Below are positions 19,615 through 27,928 of a stretch of 64,000 bases of DNA, piece by piece. The stretch spans positions 1-64,000 of the forward strand of contig CAADTP010000030.1 of NCBI GenBank assembly GCA_900751995.1, given 5' to 3'. A program made the translations under genes and the position numbers. Positions within the stretch are counted from its first letter, which is position 1; each line of letters starts with the position of its first letter. This stretch comes from Lachnospiraceae bacterium. GTDB lineage: Bacteria; Bacillota; Clostridia; Lachnospirales; Lachnospiraceae. The notes below the pieces were generated by a model, which did not search any database, was not told the origin of the DNA, and was given only the letters and a program-made list of their open reading frames with translations.

Positions 19615-20547
19615 ATGGGTAAAATTTACGGAAGCGCACTGGAACTGATCGGAAACACACCGCTTGTAGAGGTTAAGAACGTAGAGAAGTCTGAGGGACT
19701 TGAGGCTACAGTACTTGCCAAGCTTGAGTATTTTAACCCGGCAGGAAGCGTTAAGGACAGAATCGGTAAAGCAATGATCGAGGACGCAGAGCAGAAAGGT
19801 GTCCTGAAACCAGGCGCAACTATTATCGAGCCAACATCCGGTAACACAGGAATCGGACTTGCAGCCATCGCAGCTGCCAAGGGCTATAAGACGATCCTCA
19901 CCATGCCTGAGACCATGAGTGTGGAGAGAAGAAACATCCTGAAGGCATATGGTGCAGAGGTAGTTCTCACAGACGGAGCCAAGGGAATGAAGGGTGCCAT
20001 TGCCAAGGCAGAAGAGCTCGCCAAGGAGATTCCGGGAAGCTTCATCCCCGGACAGTTTGAGAACCCGGCTAACCCGAAGGCACATGCAGCAACAACAGGT
20101 CCTGAGATCTGGAAGGACACAGACGGAAAGGTAGATATCTTCGTAGCAGGTGTCGGCACAGGCGGAACGATCACCGGTACAGGTGAGTACCTGAAGAGCC
20201 AGAACCCGAATGTGAAGGTAGTTGCTGTTGAGCCTGCAACTTCTCCTGTACTTTCTGAGGGAAAAGCAGGCCCGCATAAGATCCAGGGTATCGGCGCAGG
20301 TTTTGTTCCGGACACACTTGACACCAAGGTTTATGACGAGATCATTCCGGTAGAGAACGAGGATGCATTTGAAACATCCAAACTCCTTACCAAGAAAGAG
20401 GGAATCCTTACAGGAATTTCCTCCGGTGCAGCTCTCTATGCTGCGATCCAGCTTGCAAAACGCCCGGAGAACAAGGGGAAAGTGATCGTAGCACTTCTTC
20501 CGGACAGTGGAGACCGTTACTACTCCACACCACTGTTTACAAAATAA
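19615..20547 (+). CDS. cysK: Cysteine synthase A (O-acetylserine sulfhydrylase)
   Basis: This 310-residue PLP enzyme makes cysteine from O-acetylserine and sulfide in the cytoplasm. The PLP lysine is Lys47 in [10 protein letters not shown]. The substrate loop [11 protein letters not shown], the phosphate loop [12 protein letters not shown] and the C-terminal [12 protein letters not shown] are all intact. The length is normal. The start follows AGGAGG by 8 bases. It is monocistronic, between a consensus promoter and a terminator. Its downstream neighbour is an Rrf2 regulator of the CymR/IscR group, whose members control cysteine or Fe-S genes. Confidence 0.96.
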   Translation: MGKIYGSALELIGNTPLVEVKNVEKSEGLEATVLAKLEYFNPAGSVKDRIGKAMIEDAEQKGVLKPGATIIEPTSGNTGIGLAAIAAAKGYKTILTMPETMSVERRNILKAYGAEVVLTDGAKGMKGAIAKAEELAKEIPGSFIPGQFENPANPKAHAATTGPEIWKDTDGKVDIFVAGVGTGGTITGTGEYLKSQNPNVKVVAVEPATSPVLSEGKAGPHKIQGIGAGFVPDTLDTKVYDEIIPVENEDAFETSKLLTKKEGILTGISSGAALYAAIQLAKRPENKGKVIVALLPDSGDRYYSTPLFTK

Positions 20548-20601
20548 TCGATCCGAAGACCGCTTCTTTTGCCCCGAAGCGTGATTCTGCGGGATTATTT
20601 A

Positions 20602-20651
20602 CGGCGCTCCTGAATGCCTGTCCAAGCAGGCTGCCGGAGCGCCGGTTTTAT
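20602..20651 (+). terminator. Intrinsic terminator after cysK
   Basis: CGGCGCTCC (20602-20610) pairs with GGAGCGCCG (20636-20644), and an inner GCCTG/CAGGC stem stacks on it. GTTTTATT follows. Confidence 0.85.
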
Positions 20652-21000
20652 TCTTGATTTCATTGAATTAAGTAAGCACTCTGTGGGGCTGTGGTTACTG
20701 TTCACTGGTAAGGTCCCGCGAAAAGCAATAAGCAGTGTGTGTGGACTTGCTTGTATCTTGTAGCTTTTTCAGGTATAATAGAGAAAACAAACAAAACCTA
20801 TTAACAATATAAAGAATAAAGTCTGCAAAGCAGATTCTGCTTCCTATGAAAGAAGATACAGGAAGCTGCCTGTGCATCACAGAGAAGGGTGCCGGTCATG
20901 GAATACAGAGGAATATTTCCGGCTGAACAGCTACACAATAACAGAAAGAGCAAAAGGCTATAAATCAGAAGAATACTGAAATATTGGAGGTAAATATTAC
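20652..21000 (+). promoter_or_regulatory. Gene-free stretch with promoter and long leader of the Rrf2 gene
   Basis: A perfect TATAAT (20774-20779) sits 17 bases after a weak TTGTAT (20751-20756), giving a leader of about 215 bases. The leader can form TCTGC/GCAGA and GCTTCCT/AGGAAGC (20839-20866) hairpins and ends in a GGAGG ribosome site (20984-20988). Bases 20680-20745 contain CACTGGTAAGG and AAGCAGTG, which recall the signal recognition particle RNA core, but the GGAA loop is absent. No protein gene is seen. Confidence 0.45.
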
Positions 21001-21435
21001 ATGAGGATTTCTACAAGAGGAAGATATGCGCTGAGACTGATGTTGGATCTTGCTACAAATTATACAGGAAAACCGATCCGCCTGAAGGATGTGGCGAAGC
21101 GCCAGGAGATCTCCGATAAATATCTGGAGCAGATCATCTCCATCCTGAACAAAGCAGGCTTTGTCCGCAGTGTCCGTGGCCCTCAGGGCGGCTATGCACT
21201 GCAGCAGACCCCGGATAAATACACGGTCGGAATGATCCTTCGTCTCACAGAAGGAAGCCTTTCCCCTGTGGAATGTCTGGACGACAACGGAGCCATCTGT
21301 GACCGTGAGGAGAACTGCGTCACCCAGATCCTCTGGAAAAAGCTGGACGATGCTATCAAAGGTGTGGTGGATCATATAACACTGGAAGACCTGATGAACT
21401 GGCAATCCGTGAAGGCGGACGAATATATCATATAA
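21001..21435 (+). CDS. Rrf2-family regulator, CymR/IscR type
   Basis: This 144-residue protein has the Rrf2 winged helix (MRISTRGRYALRLMLDLATN, then ISDKYLEQIISILNKAGFV, then SVRGPQGGYALQ). It also has three cysteines, Cys92, Cys100 and Cys106, in the position where IscR binds a [2Fe-2S] cluster. The IscR ligand histidine three residues after the last cysteine is Gln here. B. subtilis CymR, the cysteine regulator, lacks these cysteines. The protein could therefore sense Fe-S status, cysteine supply or both; the adjacent cysK favours sulfur control. It is monocistronic, with a long leader and a perfect terminator. Confidence 0.85.
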   Translation: MRISTRGRYALRLMLDLATNYTGKPIRLKDVAKRQEISDKYLEQIISILNKAGFVRSVRGPQGGYALQQTPDKYTVGMILRLTEGSLSPVECLDDNGAICDREENCVTQILWKKLDDAIKGVVDHITLEDLMNWQSVKADEYII

Positions 21436-21462
21436 AAAAAGCTGCGCAAGCAGCTTTTTTTT
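21434..21462 (+). terminator. Intrinsic terminator after the Rrf2 gene
   Basis: AAAAAAAGCTGC and GCAGCTTTTTTTT form a perfect stem over GCAA. The A-run and T-run make it usable in both directions. Confidence 0.93.
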
Positions 21463-21473
21463 ATATCACATTT

Positions 21474-21539
21474 TTTTACTAACATTTTACAAAACCGTGA
21501 TTTTATATTTTACCTTCCATTCCTATAATAACACCTGTA
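21474..21539 (+). promoter_or_regulatory. pst promoter with possible PhoP/PhoB box
   Basis: TATAAT (21534-21539) has no good -35 box. Instead, TTTTAC occurs at 21474, 21485 and 21508. The first two are 11 bases apart and the third a further 23, resembling the 11-bp-spaced direct repeats bound by PhoP in Firmicutes. This is consistent with activation at low phosphate. The box is inferred by eye. Confidence 0.5.
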
Positions 21540-21590
21540 TTTAAGCAGTAAGCAAGTAAAAATGATCATAGAAATGAGGAGAAAAAAATC

Positions 21591-22454
21591 ATGAAAAAAA
21601 GAATCGCAGGTATCTTAACAGCAGCACTTATCGGAACTACAGTAATGGGAACCATTGTAATGGCAGCACCATCCGGAGCGATCGACGTAATTTCCCGTGA
21701 GGACGGATCCGGAACACGTGGAGCATTCGTAGAGCTGTTTGGGATCGAAGAAGAAAAAGACGGCGAGAAAGTAGATATGACAACACAGGAAGCAAGCATC
21801 ACAAACAACACAGATGTAATGCTTACCACAGTAGCAGGCGATGAGAACTCTATCGGATACGTATCTCTGGGTTCCCTCAACGATACAGTAAAAGCAGTAA
21901 AGATCGACGGAGCAAAGGCAACAGCAGAGAACGTTGCAGATGATACATACAAGGTAGCACGTCCGTTCAACATCGTAACAGGCGACAAGCTCAGCGATGC
22001 AGCACAGGATTTCATCAACTACATCATGAGCTCTGACGGACAGGACATCATCGAAAAAGAAGGCTACATCAAAGTAGATGAAAAAGCAGAGGCATACAAA
22101 GCCGGAGATGCAAAAGGCAAAGTCGTAGTTATGGGATCTTCTTCCGTAGGACCTGTAATGGAGAAGCTTGCAGAGGCATATCAGAAAACAAACAAAAACA
22201 TCACAGTAGAGGTTCAGGTCAGCGACTCCACAACAGGAATCAATAGCGCAACAGAGGGTGTATGTGATATCGGAATGGCATCCCGTGAGCTGAAGGACGA
22301 GGAAACAGAGAAAGGTGTTAAAGCTACAGAGATCGCAAAAGATGGTATCGCAGTCATCGTAAACAACGACAATGACCTTGAGGAGCTTTCAAGTGACCAG
22401 GTAAAATCCATCTTCACAGGTGATATCACAGACTGGGAAGACGTGACCAAATAA
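21591..22454 (+). CDS. pstS: Phosphate-binding protein PstS, circularly permuted
   Basis: This 287-residue extracytoplasmic phosphate receptor feeds the PstCAB transporter. The order of its halves is reversed. Residues 31-170 carry what is normally the C-terminal half (ISREDGSGTRGAFVELFG, then SIGYVSLGSLND, then RPFNIVTGDKLS). Residues 175-287 carry what is normally the N-terminal half (VVMGSSSVGPVMEKLAEAY, then DIGMASRELKDEE, then IFTGDITDWEDV at the very C terminus). Both phosphate-binding loops survive. The signal peptide (MKKRIAGILTAALIGTTVMG) ends AMA-A with no lipobox cysteine, so it is not an obvious lipoprotein. It is followed by pstC after a 123-base gap with a hairpin and a palindrome. 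Confidence 0.9.
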   Translation: MKKRIAGILTAALIGTTVMGTIVMAAPSGAIDVISREDGSGTRGAFVELFGIEEEKDGEKVDMTTQEASITNNTDVMLTTVAGDENSIGYVSLGSLNDTVKAVKIDGAKATAENVADDTYKVARPFNIVTGDKLSDAAQDFINYIMSSDGQDIIEKEGYIKVDEKAEAYKAGDAKGKVVVMGSSSVGPVMEKLAEAYQKTNKNITVEVQVSDSTTGINSATEGVCDIGMASRELKDEETEKGVKATEIAKDGIAVIVNNDNDLEELSSDQVKSIFTGDITDWEDVTK

Positions 22455-22490
22455 ATTTCCAGGTAAAAAACGATTGAAGTATCTTACAAA

Positions 22491-22556
22491 GAGCGGCGAT
22501 CATGACAAGGTCAGGAAAGCCGCTCCGTTATATATCAGCACAGTGGATATCCACTG
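22491..22556 (+). other. Intercistronic hairpin and 16-bp palindrome between pstS and pstC
   Basis: GAGCGGC (22491-22497) pairs with GCCGCTC (22519-22525) without a T-tract. CAGTGGATATCCACTG (22541-22556) is a perfect 16-bp palindrome. Either may stabilise the pstS message or lower downstream expression, as is usual where the binding protein is needed in excess. Confidence 0.6.
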
Positions 22557-22577
22557 GAACAGAGAGAAAGGTGTCTT

Positions 22578-23435
22578 ATGAATCATTTAGGAGAAAAGGC
22601 CATGAAGGTCGTTTTTCTCATTGCGGCCTGTGCATCGGTTCTCGCAGTATTTCTTATCTGTGTGTTCCTTTTTGCAAACGGCCTTCCTGCAATGGGAAAG
22701 ATCGGTCCCTTAAAATTCCTCTTCGGAACAGAATGGAGACCAACAAACGATAAATTCGGAATCCTGCCAATGATCGTGGCAAGTATTTATGTAACTGCAG
22801 GAGCAATCCTTATCGGAGTTCCGATCGCACTTTTTACATCCGTATTTATGGCAAGATATTGCCCGAAAAAAATCTATAAACCACTGAAATCCGGTATTGA
22901 GCTTATGGCAGGTGTTCCATCCATCGTATATGGCTATTTTGGTCTGGTTCTCCTGGTACCGCTGATCCGCCAGCTGTTCGGAGGAACCGGAAGCAGTATG
23001 CTGGCAGCATGTATCCTTCTGGGAATCATGATCCTTCCGACGATCATCGGAGTTACGGAATCGGCAGTACGAAGCGTTCCGGAAAGCTACTATGAAGGCT
23101 CACTTGCGCTTGGCGCAACAAAAGAGAGAAGCATTTTCTTTGTTATGCTTCCGGCAGCAAAGTCAGGAATCCTGGCAGGCGTTGTCCTTGGGATCGGACG
23201 TGCCATCGGTGAGACCATGGCCGTGATCATGGTAGCCGGAAACCAGCCACGTATGCCGAAGGGACTTCTTCAGGGTGTCCGTACCATGACTGCAAACATC
23301 GTAACAGAGATGGGATATGCATCAGGACTTCACAGAGAAGCACTGATCGCAACAGGAGTTGTACTCTTTGTATTTATCCTGATCATCAACTTAAGTCTTT
23401 CACTGCTGAACAGGAGGGCGGAGTATGCAAACTAA
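22578..23435 (+). CDS. pstC: Phosphate ABC transporter permease PstC
   Basis: This 285-residue inner-membrane permease has six predicted helices. It has the PstC pattern: a long external loop after the first helix (GKIGPLKFLFGTEWRP), GVPSIVYGYFGL, and the ABC-contact EAA loop (SYYEGSLALGATKERSIFFVMLPAAKSGI). It pairs with PstA to form the phosphate channel. Its end overlaps the pstA start by 11 bases. Confidence 0.95.
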   Translation: MNHLGEKAMKVVFLIAACASVLAVFLICVFLFANGLPAMGKIGPLKFLFGTEWRPTNDKFGILPMIVASIYVTAGAILIGVPIALFTSVFMARYCPKKIYKPLKSGIELMAGVPSIVYGYFGLVLLVPLIRQLFGGTGSSMLAACILLGIMILPTIIGVTESAVRSVPESYYEGSLALGATKERSIFFVMLPAAKSGILAGVVLGIGRAIGETMAVIMVAGNQPRMPKGLLQGVRTMTANIVTEMGYASGLHREALIATGVVLFVFILIINLSLSLLNRRAEYAN

Positions 23436-24339
23436 CGTATCAGTAACTGCAGATCCTGCGGCAGAAACAACCATGAAAAAAAGAAATACACTTACCATAG
23501 GAGACCAGCTGAAGTCTTATGCAAGACATCCTGGTGCAGGAATCCTGGCATTTCTCACACTGCTGGGAGCAGTGATCACGTTTGCACTGCTGTTCTTCCT
23601 GATCGGCTATGTGCTTGTAAAAGGTATTCCCTATCTGAATGCAAGTCTGTTCAGCCTTACCTATACCTCAGAGAACGTTTCCCTTCTCCCGTCACTGATC
23701 AATACCCTGATCATGACACTGGTATCTCTGGCGATTGCCGCTCCGGTAGGAATCTTTGCAGCGATCTTCCTTGTGGAATATGCAAAAAAAGGCAGCCGTT
23801 TTGTAAAGCTGATCCGTATTACCGCAGAGACACTTTCCGGTATTCCATCTATCGTATATGGTTTGTTCGGTATGCTGTTCTTTGTAACTGCACTGCACTG
23901 GGGCATGTCTCTTCTTTCCGGTGCACTGACTATGGTGATCATGGTACTTCCCCTGATCATGCGTACCGCTGAGGAAGCACTGAAATCTGTTCCGGATTCT
24001 TACCGTGAGGCAAGCTTCGGACTTGGAGCAGGCAAGCTCCGTACTATTTTTACGATTGTACTTCCCTCCGCAGTTCCTGGAATCCTGGCAGGTGTGATCC
24101 TGGCCATCGGACGTGTGGTAGGTGAGACTGCAGCACTTCTTTATACCTCCGGTACTGTTGCGGCAGTTCCAAACAGCCTGATGGGTTCCGGACGTACCCT
24201 GGCACTTCACATGTATGTGCTTTCCAGTGAGGGACTTCATGTAAACCAGGCATCTGCAACAGCAGTAGTCATTCTGGCATTTGTACTTGTTATCAACGGA
24301 CTGTCCGGTCTGGTAGCCAGAAAAATTGCGAAAGGATAA
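23425..24339 (+). CDS. pstA: Phosphate ABC transporter permease PstA
   Basis: This 304-residue permease has six membrane helices, preceded by a cytoplasmic N terminus of about 40 residues. It contains SGIPSIVYGLFGMLFF and the EAA loop DSYREASFGLGAGKLRTIFT, the site that meets PstB. It overlaps pstC by 11 bases, and pstB starts 9 bases after its stop, so the four transport genes are one transcriptional unit. Confidence 0.95.
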   Translation: MQTNVSVTADPAAETTMKKRNTLTIGDQLKSYARHPGAGILAFLTLLGAVITFALLFFLIGYVLVKGIPYLNASLFSLTYTSENVSLLPSLINTLIMTLVSLAIAAPVGIFAAIFLVEYAKKGSRFVKLIRITAETLSGIPSIVYGLFGMLFFVTALHWGMSLLSGALTMVIMVLPLIMRTAEEALKSVPDSYREASFGLGAGKLRTIFTIVLPSAVPGILAGVILAIGRVVGETAALLYTSGTVAAVPNSLMGSGRTLALHMYVLSSEGLHVNQASATAVVILAFVLVINGLSGLVARKIAKG

Positions 24340-24348
24340 TGATCGATC

Positions 24349-25107
24349 ATGAGTGAAAATACAAAAATTTCAATTGACAATATGAATCTCCATTACGGAA
24401 ACTTTCATGCCCTGAAGGGAATCAATATGGAGATCCCGGAAAAAGAGATCACAGCATTTATCGGACCAAGCGGCTGCGGTAAATCCACACTTCTGAAATC
24501 CTTAAACCGTATGAATGACCTTGTGGAAGGCTGTACCATCACAGGAAAGGTAGAGCTTGACGGGGAAGATATTTACGGAGATATGGACGTGAATCTTCTG
24601 CGTAAACGTGTGGGAATGGTATTCCAGAAGCCCAATCCGTTCCCGATGAGCATTTATGATAATATTGCATACGGTCCGAGAACACACGGTATCCGTTCCA
24701 AGGCAAAGCTGGATGAGATCGTGGAAAAATCTCTCCGTGATGCGGCAATCTGGGATGAGGTCAAGGACCGTTTGAAAAAAAGTGCTCTTGGAATGTCAGG
24801 CGGACAGCAGCAGCGTCTCTGCATTGCCCGTGCCCTGGCAGTACAGCCGGAGGTGCTTCTTATGGATGAGCCCACATCTGCCCTGGACCCTATCTCCACT
24901 TCCAAGATCGAGGATCTGGCAGTAGAGCTTAAAAAGGATTACACCATTGTTATGGTCACACATAACATGCAGCAGGCAACCCGTATCTCCGACAAGACAG
25001 CATTTTTCCTTCTTGGTGAGGTTGTGGAATTTGCGGATACAGACAAGCTGTTCTCCATGCCGGCGGATAAGCGTACAGAGGATTATATTACAGGAAGGTT
25101 TGGTTGA
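24349..25107 (+). CDS. pstB: Phosphate ABC transporter ATP-binding protein PstB
   Basis: This 252-residue ATPase has all the ABC motifs: Walker [10 protein letters not shown] (about 45-53), Q-loop [19 protein letters not shown] (typical of PstB), signature [17 protein letters not shown], Walker [14 protein letters not shown] and switch His in VTHNM. It powers import through PstCA. phoU begins 5 bases after the stop. Confidence 0.97.
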   Translation: MSENTKISIDNMNLHYGNFHALKGINMEIPEKEITAFIGPSGCGKSTLLKSLNRMNDLVEGCTITGKVELDGEDIYGDMDVNLLRKRVGMVFQKPNPFPMSIYDNIAYGPRTHGIRSKAKLDEIVEKSLRDAAIWDEVKDRLKKSALGMSGGQQQRLCIARALAVQPEVLLMDEPTSALDPISTSKIEDLAVELKKDYTIVMVTHNMQQATRISDKTAFFLLGEVVEFADTDKLFSMPADKRTEDYITGRFG

Positions 25108-25111
25108 TATT

Positions 25112-25795
25112 ATGTCAGAACGTTTTGTAAGACAGCTGGAAGAGCTTCACGTGGAACTGATCACCATGGGAAGTCTCTGCGAAAAAGCAATTTCACTTTC
25201 TGCCAAAGCTATTCAGGGTGAAGGCGGGATGACTCTCATTGGCAAGATCTTTGAGACGGAAAAAGAGATCGATGCACAGGAAAAAGAGATTGAAAATCTC
25301 TGCATGAAGCTTCTTCTTCATGAGCATCCGGTAGCCGGAGATCTGCGATCCATTTCCGCAGCGCTGAAGATGATCTCCGATATGGAACGCATCGGTGATC
25401 AGGCAGCAGATATTGCGGATCTGTCCAAGCATATCGAGGACAAAGCAGTTACCGGAGATATCATTAATATCCGGAAGATGGCAGAGGATACTGTCCGGAT
25501 GGTTACAGAAAGCATCGATGCCTTTGTAAAGGGTGATCTTGAGCTTTGCAGAAAGGTTATTGACGATGATGATAAGGTGGACGATGCCTTCAATGATATT
25601 AAGGAAAAGCTGGCCGAGGTCCTGAATAACGGAAAGCCGGATGCAAACATCGGTCTGGATATCCTTATGGCTGCAAAATATTTCGAGCGTATCGGTGATC
25701 ACGCTGTGAACATTGCAGAGTGGGTGGAATATTCCATCACAGGAAACCACAGAAGCGGTTCCAGTCATACAGATAACTATTTTGTTGAGGAATAG
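25112..25795 (+). CDS. phoU: Phosphate signalling protein PhoU
   Basis: This 227-residue cytoplasmic protein is built of two three-helix bundles. Each has the PhoU metal-binding pattern: ALKMISDMERIGDQAADIAD (about 85-104) and AAKYFERIGDHAVNIAEWV (about 189-207). It links PstSCAB activity to the phosphate sensor kinase and keeps the regulon off when phosphate is plentiful. ATG 25112 is chosen because it gives the normal PhoU N terminus (MSERFVRQLEELHVELITMG). It ends the pst operon before a terminator, with a kinase of the PhoR type next. Confidence 0.95.
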   Translation: MSERFVRQLEELHVELITMGSLCEKAISLSAKAIQGEGGMTLIGKIFETEKEIDAQEKEIENLCMKLLLHEHPVAGDLRSISAALKMISDMERIGDQAADIADLSKHIEDKAVTGDIINIRKMAEDTVRMVTESIDAFVKGDLELCRKVIDDDDKVDDAFNDIKEKLAEVLNNGKPDANIGLDILMAAKYFERIGDHAVNIAEWVEYSITGNHRSGSSHTDNYFVEE

Positions 25796-25836
25796 AAATA
25801 AGTAAGAGCAGATTGCAAAGAGTTGCATTATTGCAA

Positions 25837-25879
25837 AAAAAAGTGCTGTGGTATTGAAAGGATATCACAGCACTTTTTA
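25837..25879 (+). terminator. Intrinsic terminator of the pst-phoU operon
   Basis: AAAAAGTGCTGTG pairs with CACAGCACTTTTT, extended inward by one wobble pair, with T-rich sequence after it. Confidence 0.88.
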
Positions 25880-25926
25880 TAATGTGATAAAATTTACAAG
25901 GATTTAACTTTTTCCGGATAATTATT

Positions 25927-25955
25927 TTTACATTGCTTTTGTAAAATGCTATATA
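25927..25955 (+). promoter_or_regulatory. Promoter of the sensor kinase gene
   Basis: TTTACA (25927-25932) and TATATA (25950-25955) are 17 bases apart, with a start predicted about 25 bases before the coding region. TTTACA also lies in a TTTACA-N7-TGTAAA dyad and resembles a Pho-box unit. Confidence 0.6.
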
Positions 25956-25983
25956 GATTTCGGAGAAAGGAAAGGGCTGAGCT

Positions 25984-27666
25984 TTGAGTAAAAAAATATT
26001 TAAGTATATCATGCTGGTTTCATCACTGATCACAGTACTGGGACTGGCATTTGTCGTGGGAATCCTTTATCACTATTTTCAGGGACAGCTGATGGGTGAG
26101 CTGAAGAAAGAAGCCGTGTATATTTCCAGAGGCGTGGAAAGTGCAGGGGTGGATTATCTGCAGCAGCTGAATGATGAGGATTCCAGGATCACTTATGTGG
26201 ATGAAAGTGGAAAAGTTATCTACGACAATGAGGCAAATGTGGAAAGCATGGATAATCACGGACACCGCAAGGAAATCCGTGAAGCAGAAATCAACGGAGA
26301 AGGTGCAGATGAAAGAATGTCATCAACGCTTTCCGAAAAAACCATGTATTATGCAGTACGCCTTGAAAATGGCAATGTGCTGAGAGTTTCCAGTAACCAG
26401 GCTTCTGTATGGATGCTGCTCCTGCAGCTGCTTCCGCCTTTTGTTGCAGTTCTGATACTTATGCTGCTCCTGTCCGGTGTATTTGCATCCCGGCTTTCAG
26501 GGAAGGTTGTGGAGCCTCTTAATGGGCTTGATCTGGAACATCCGGAGGAGAATGATGCCTATGATGAGGTACAGCCACTTCTCAGCAAGATTGGCAGACA
26601 GAACCGTCAGATCCGTCTGCAGCTTGAGGCGGCCAGAAGACAGCAGAAAGAGTTTTCCATTATCACGGAGAACATGCAGGAGGGACTTCTTGTGATCGAC
26701 CGCTATACCATGGTACTTTCTGTCAACTCCAGTGTGGGAAAGCTCCTTAAGGTAAAAGAAGTTAAAACGGGAGAAAGTGTATATCTTCTGAACCGTTCGG
26801 AGGAGTTCAGGGATGTCGTTTGTCAGGTCCTTGACGGAAAGCATGAGGATAAAGTTCTCCGTCTTGATGGCAGTGAGATTCAGGTGATCGCCAATCCTGT
26901 CACAAGAGAAAATAAGACAGAGGGTGCGGTGATCCTTCTGGTGGATGTGACCGAAAAAGTAGAAAGGGAACAGCTGCGAAGAGAATTTTCAGCCAATGTT
27001 TCCCACGAGCTGAAAACGCCGCTGACTTCCATTTCCGGCTTTGCTGAGATTATGCAGGACGGATTTGTGAAGGATGAGGATGTGAAAGTTTTTGCAGGAC
27101 GCATCTATAAGGAAGCGCAGAGACTGATCCGTCTGGTTGGGGATGTGATCAGGATTTCCCGTCTGGATGAAGGCGGATTGCCTTATCAGTGGGAAAAGCT
27201 GGATCTTTACAGTCTGACTCATGATATTTTTTCCACCCTGCATGAAGCTGCCGAAAAGCAGGAAGTGCACATGTATATGGAAGGTGGAAGTACAGTGCTG
27301 GATACGGTACCGATGATCATGGAAGAGGTTCTCTATAATGTCTGCGATAATGCTGTTAAATATAACCACCGGGGTGGTGAGGTTTTTGTAAAACTGAAGG
27401 ACGAAGGAGATGCAGTTCGTGTCAATGTGCGGGATACAGGGATCGGTATTCCGAAGGAAGATCAGGAACGTATTTTTGAACGCTTTTATCGGGTGGACAA
27501 AAGCCATTCCAAGGAAATCGGCGGAACCGGTCTTGGCCTTTCCATTGTGAAGCACGGGGTAAAAACTCTGAACGGCAGGCTGTGGCTTAACAGTGAACCG
27601 GGACAGGGAACCGAGATCATTATGGAATTTCCGAAACATCATATGGAAAAGGAAGCAGCAGAGTGA
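25984..27666 (+). CDS. PhoR-like membrane sensor histidine kinase
   Basis: This 560-residue kinase has two membrane helices (about 8-30 and 140-167) around an external sensor domain of about 105 residues. A linker and a PAS-like domain (about 230-320) follow. The HisKA box is FSANVSHELKTPLTSISGF with the phospho-acceptor His341, and the HATPase region has the N box (CDNAVKYNHRGG), DTGIGIP, ERFYRVD and GTGLGLSIVK. It starts with TTG at 25984, preceded by AAAGGAAAGGG. The location after phoU suggests phosphate sensing. No response regulator gene is adjacent, so its partner must be elsewhere. Confidence 0.88.
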   Translation: MSKKIFKYIMLVSSLITVLGLAFVVGILYHYFQGQLMGELKKEAVYISRGVESAGVDYLQQLNDEDSRITYVDESGKVIYDNEANVESMDNHGHRKEIREAEINGEGADERMSSTLSEKTMYYAVRLENGNVLRVSSNQASVWMLLLQLLPPFVAVLILMLLLSGVFASRLSGKVVEPLNGLDLEHPEENDAYDEVQPLLSKIGRQNRQIRLQLEAARRQQKEFSIITENMQEGLLVIDRYTMVLSVNSSVGKLLKVKEVKTGESVYLLNRSEEFRDVVCQVLDGKHEDKVLRLDGSEIQVIANPVTRENKTEGAVILLVDVTEKVEREQLRREFSANVSHELKTPLTSISGFAEIMQDGFVKDEDVKVFAGRIYKEAQRLIRLVGDVIRISRLDEGGLPYQWEKLDLYSLTHDIFSTLHEAAEKQEVHMYMEGGSTVLDTVPMIMEEVLYNVCDNAVKYNHRGGEVFVKLKDEGDAVRVNVRDTGIGIPKEDQERIFERFYRVDKSHSKEIGGTGLGLSIVKHGVKTLNGRLWLNSEPGQGTEIIMEFPKHHMEKEAAE

Positions 27667-27717
27667 ACATAGGTCGTGCAGCGATGATGTTCATAGGCAT
27701 GCAGCAGAGTGGAAGAT
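27664..27717 (+). repeat. Short dispersed repeat, copy A
   Basis: TGAACAT (27664-27670, overlapping the kinase stop) pairs with ATGTTCA (27687-27693). ATGC-n-GCAGAG-n-GGAA follows. The same pattern occurs at 46176-46239 after an unrelated gene, so this looks like a repeat family with a hairpin and a conserved tail. Confidence 0.5.
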
Positions 27718-27788
27718 GAAAGGCCGTTCTGTTGTATGTATCTGCTGCTTTTTATATCATAGTATATTGCTGGTTGGAGGTTGATGGT

Positions 27789-27872
27789 TTGACAGACCGG
27801 AAGGGTTATGCTATCTTATGTAATAATAATCAGAATAAGCAACAGGAAAGCGGATGATAACGGTCCGCTTTC
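27789..27872 (+). promoter_or_regulatory. Promoter and leader hairpin of the CNNM/CBS gene
   Basis: A perfect TTGACA (27789-27794) and TATCTT (27812-27817) are spaced by 17 bases. In the leader, GAAAGCGGA (27846-27854) pairs with TCCGCTTTC (27864-27872), followed only by a weak T-rich stretch. A magnesium riboswitch would be a reasonable expectation for this gene family, but no known fold was recognised. Confidence 0.6.
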
Positions 27873-27928
27873 TGTATTATAATTGGTTCGGAATAATTCC
27901 GGACGACTATACTGAGGGGAATAAAAAT

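Noticed and set aside
20680..20745. Possible signal recognition particle RNA (CACTGGTAAGG ... AAGCAGTG).
   Set aside because: The pieces flanking the core resemble SRP RNA, but the conserved GGAA-type loop closed by UCC/GGA is missing and no matching promoter was found. A covariance search would settle it.
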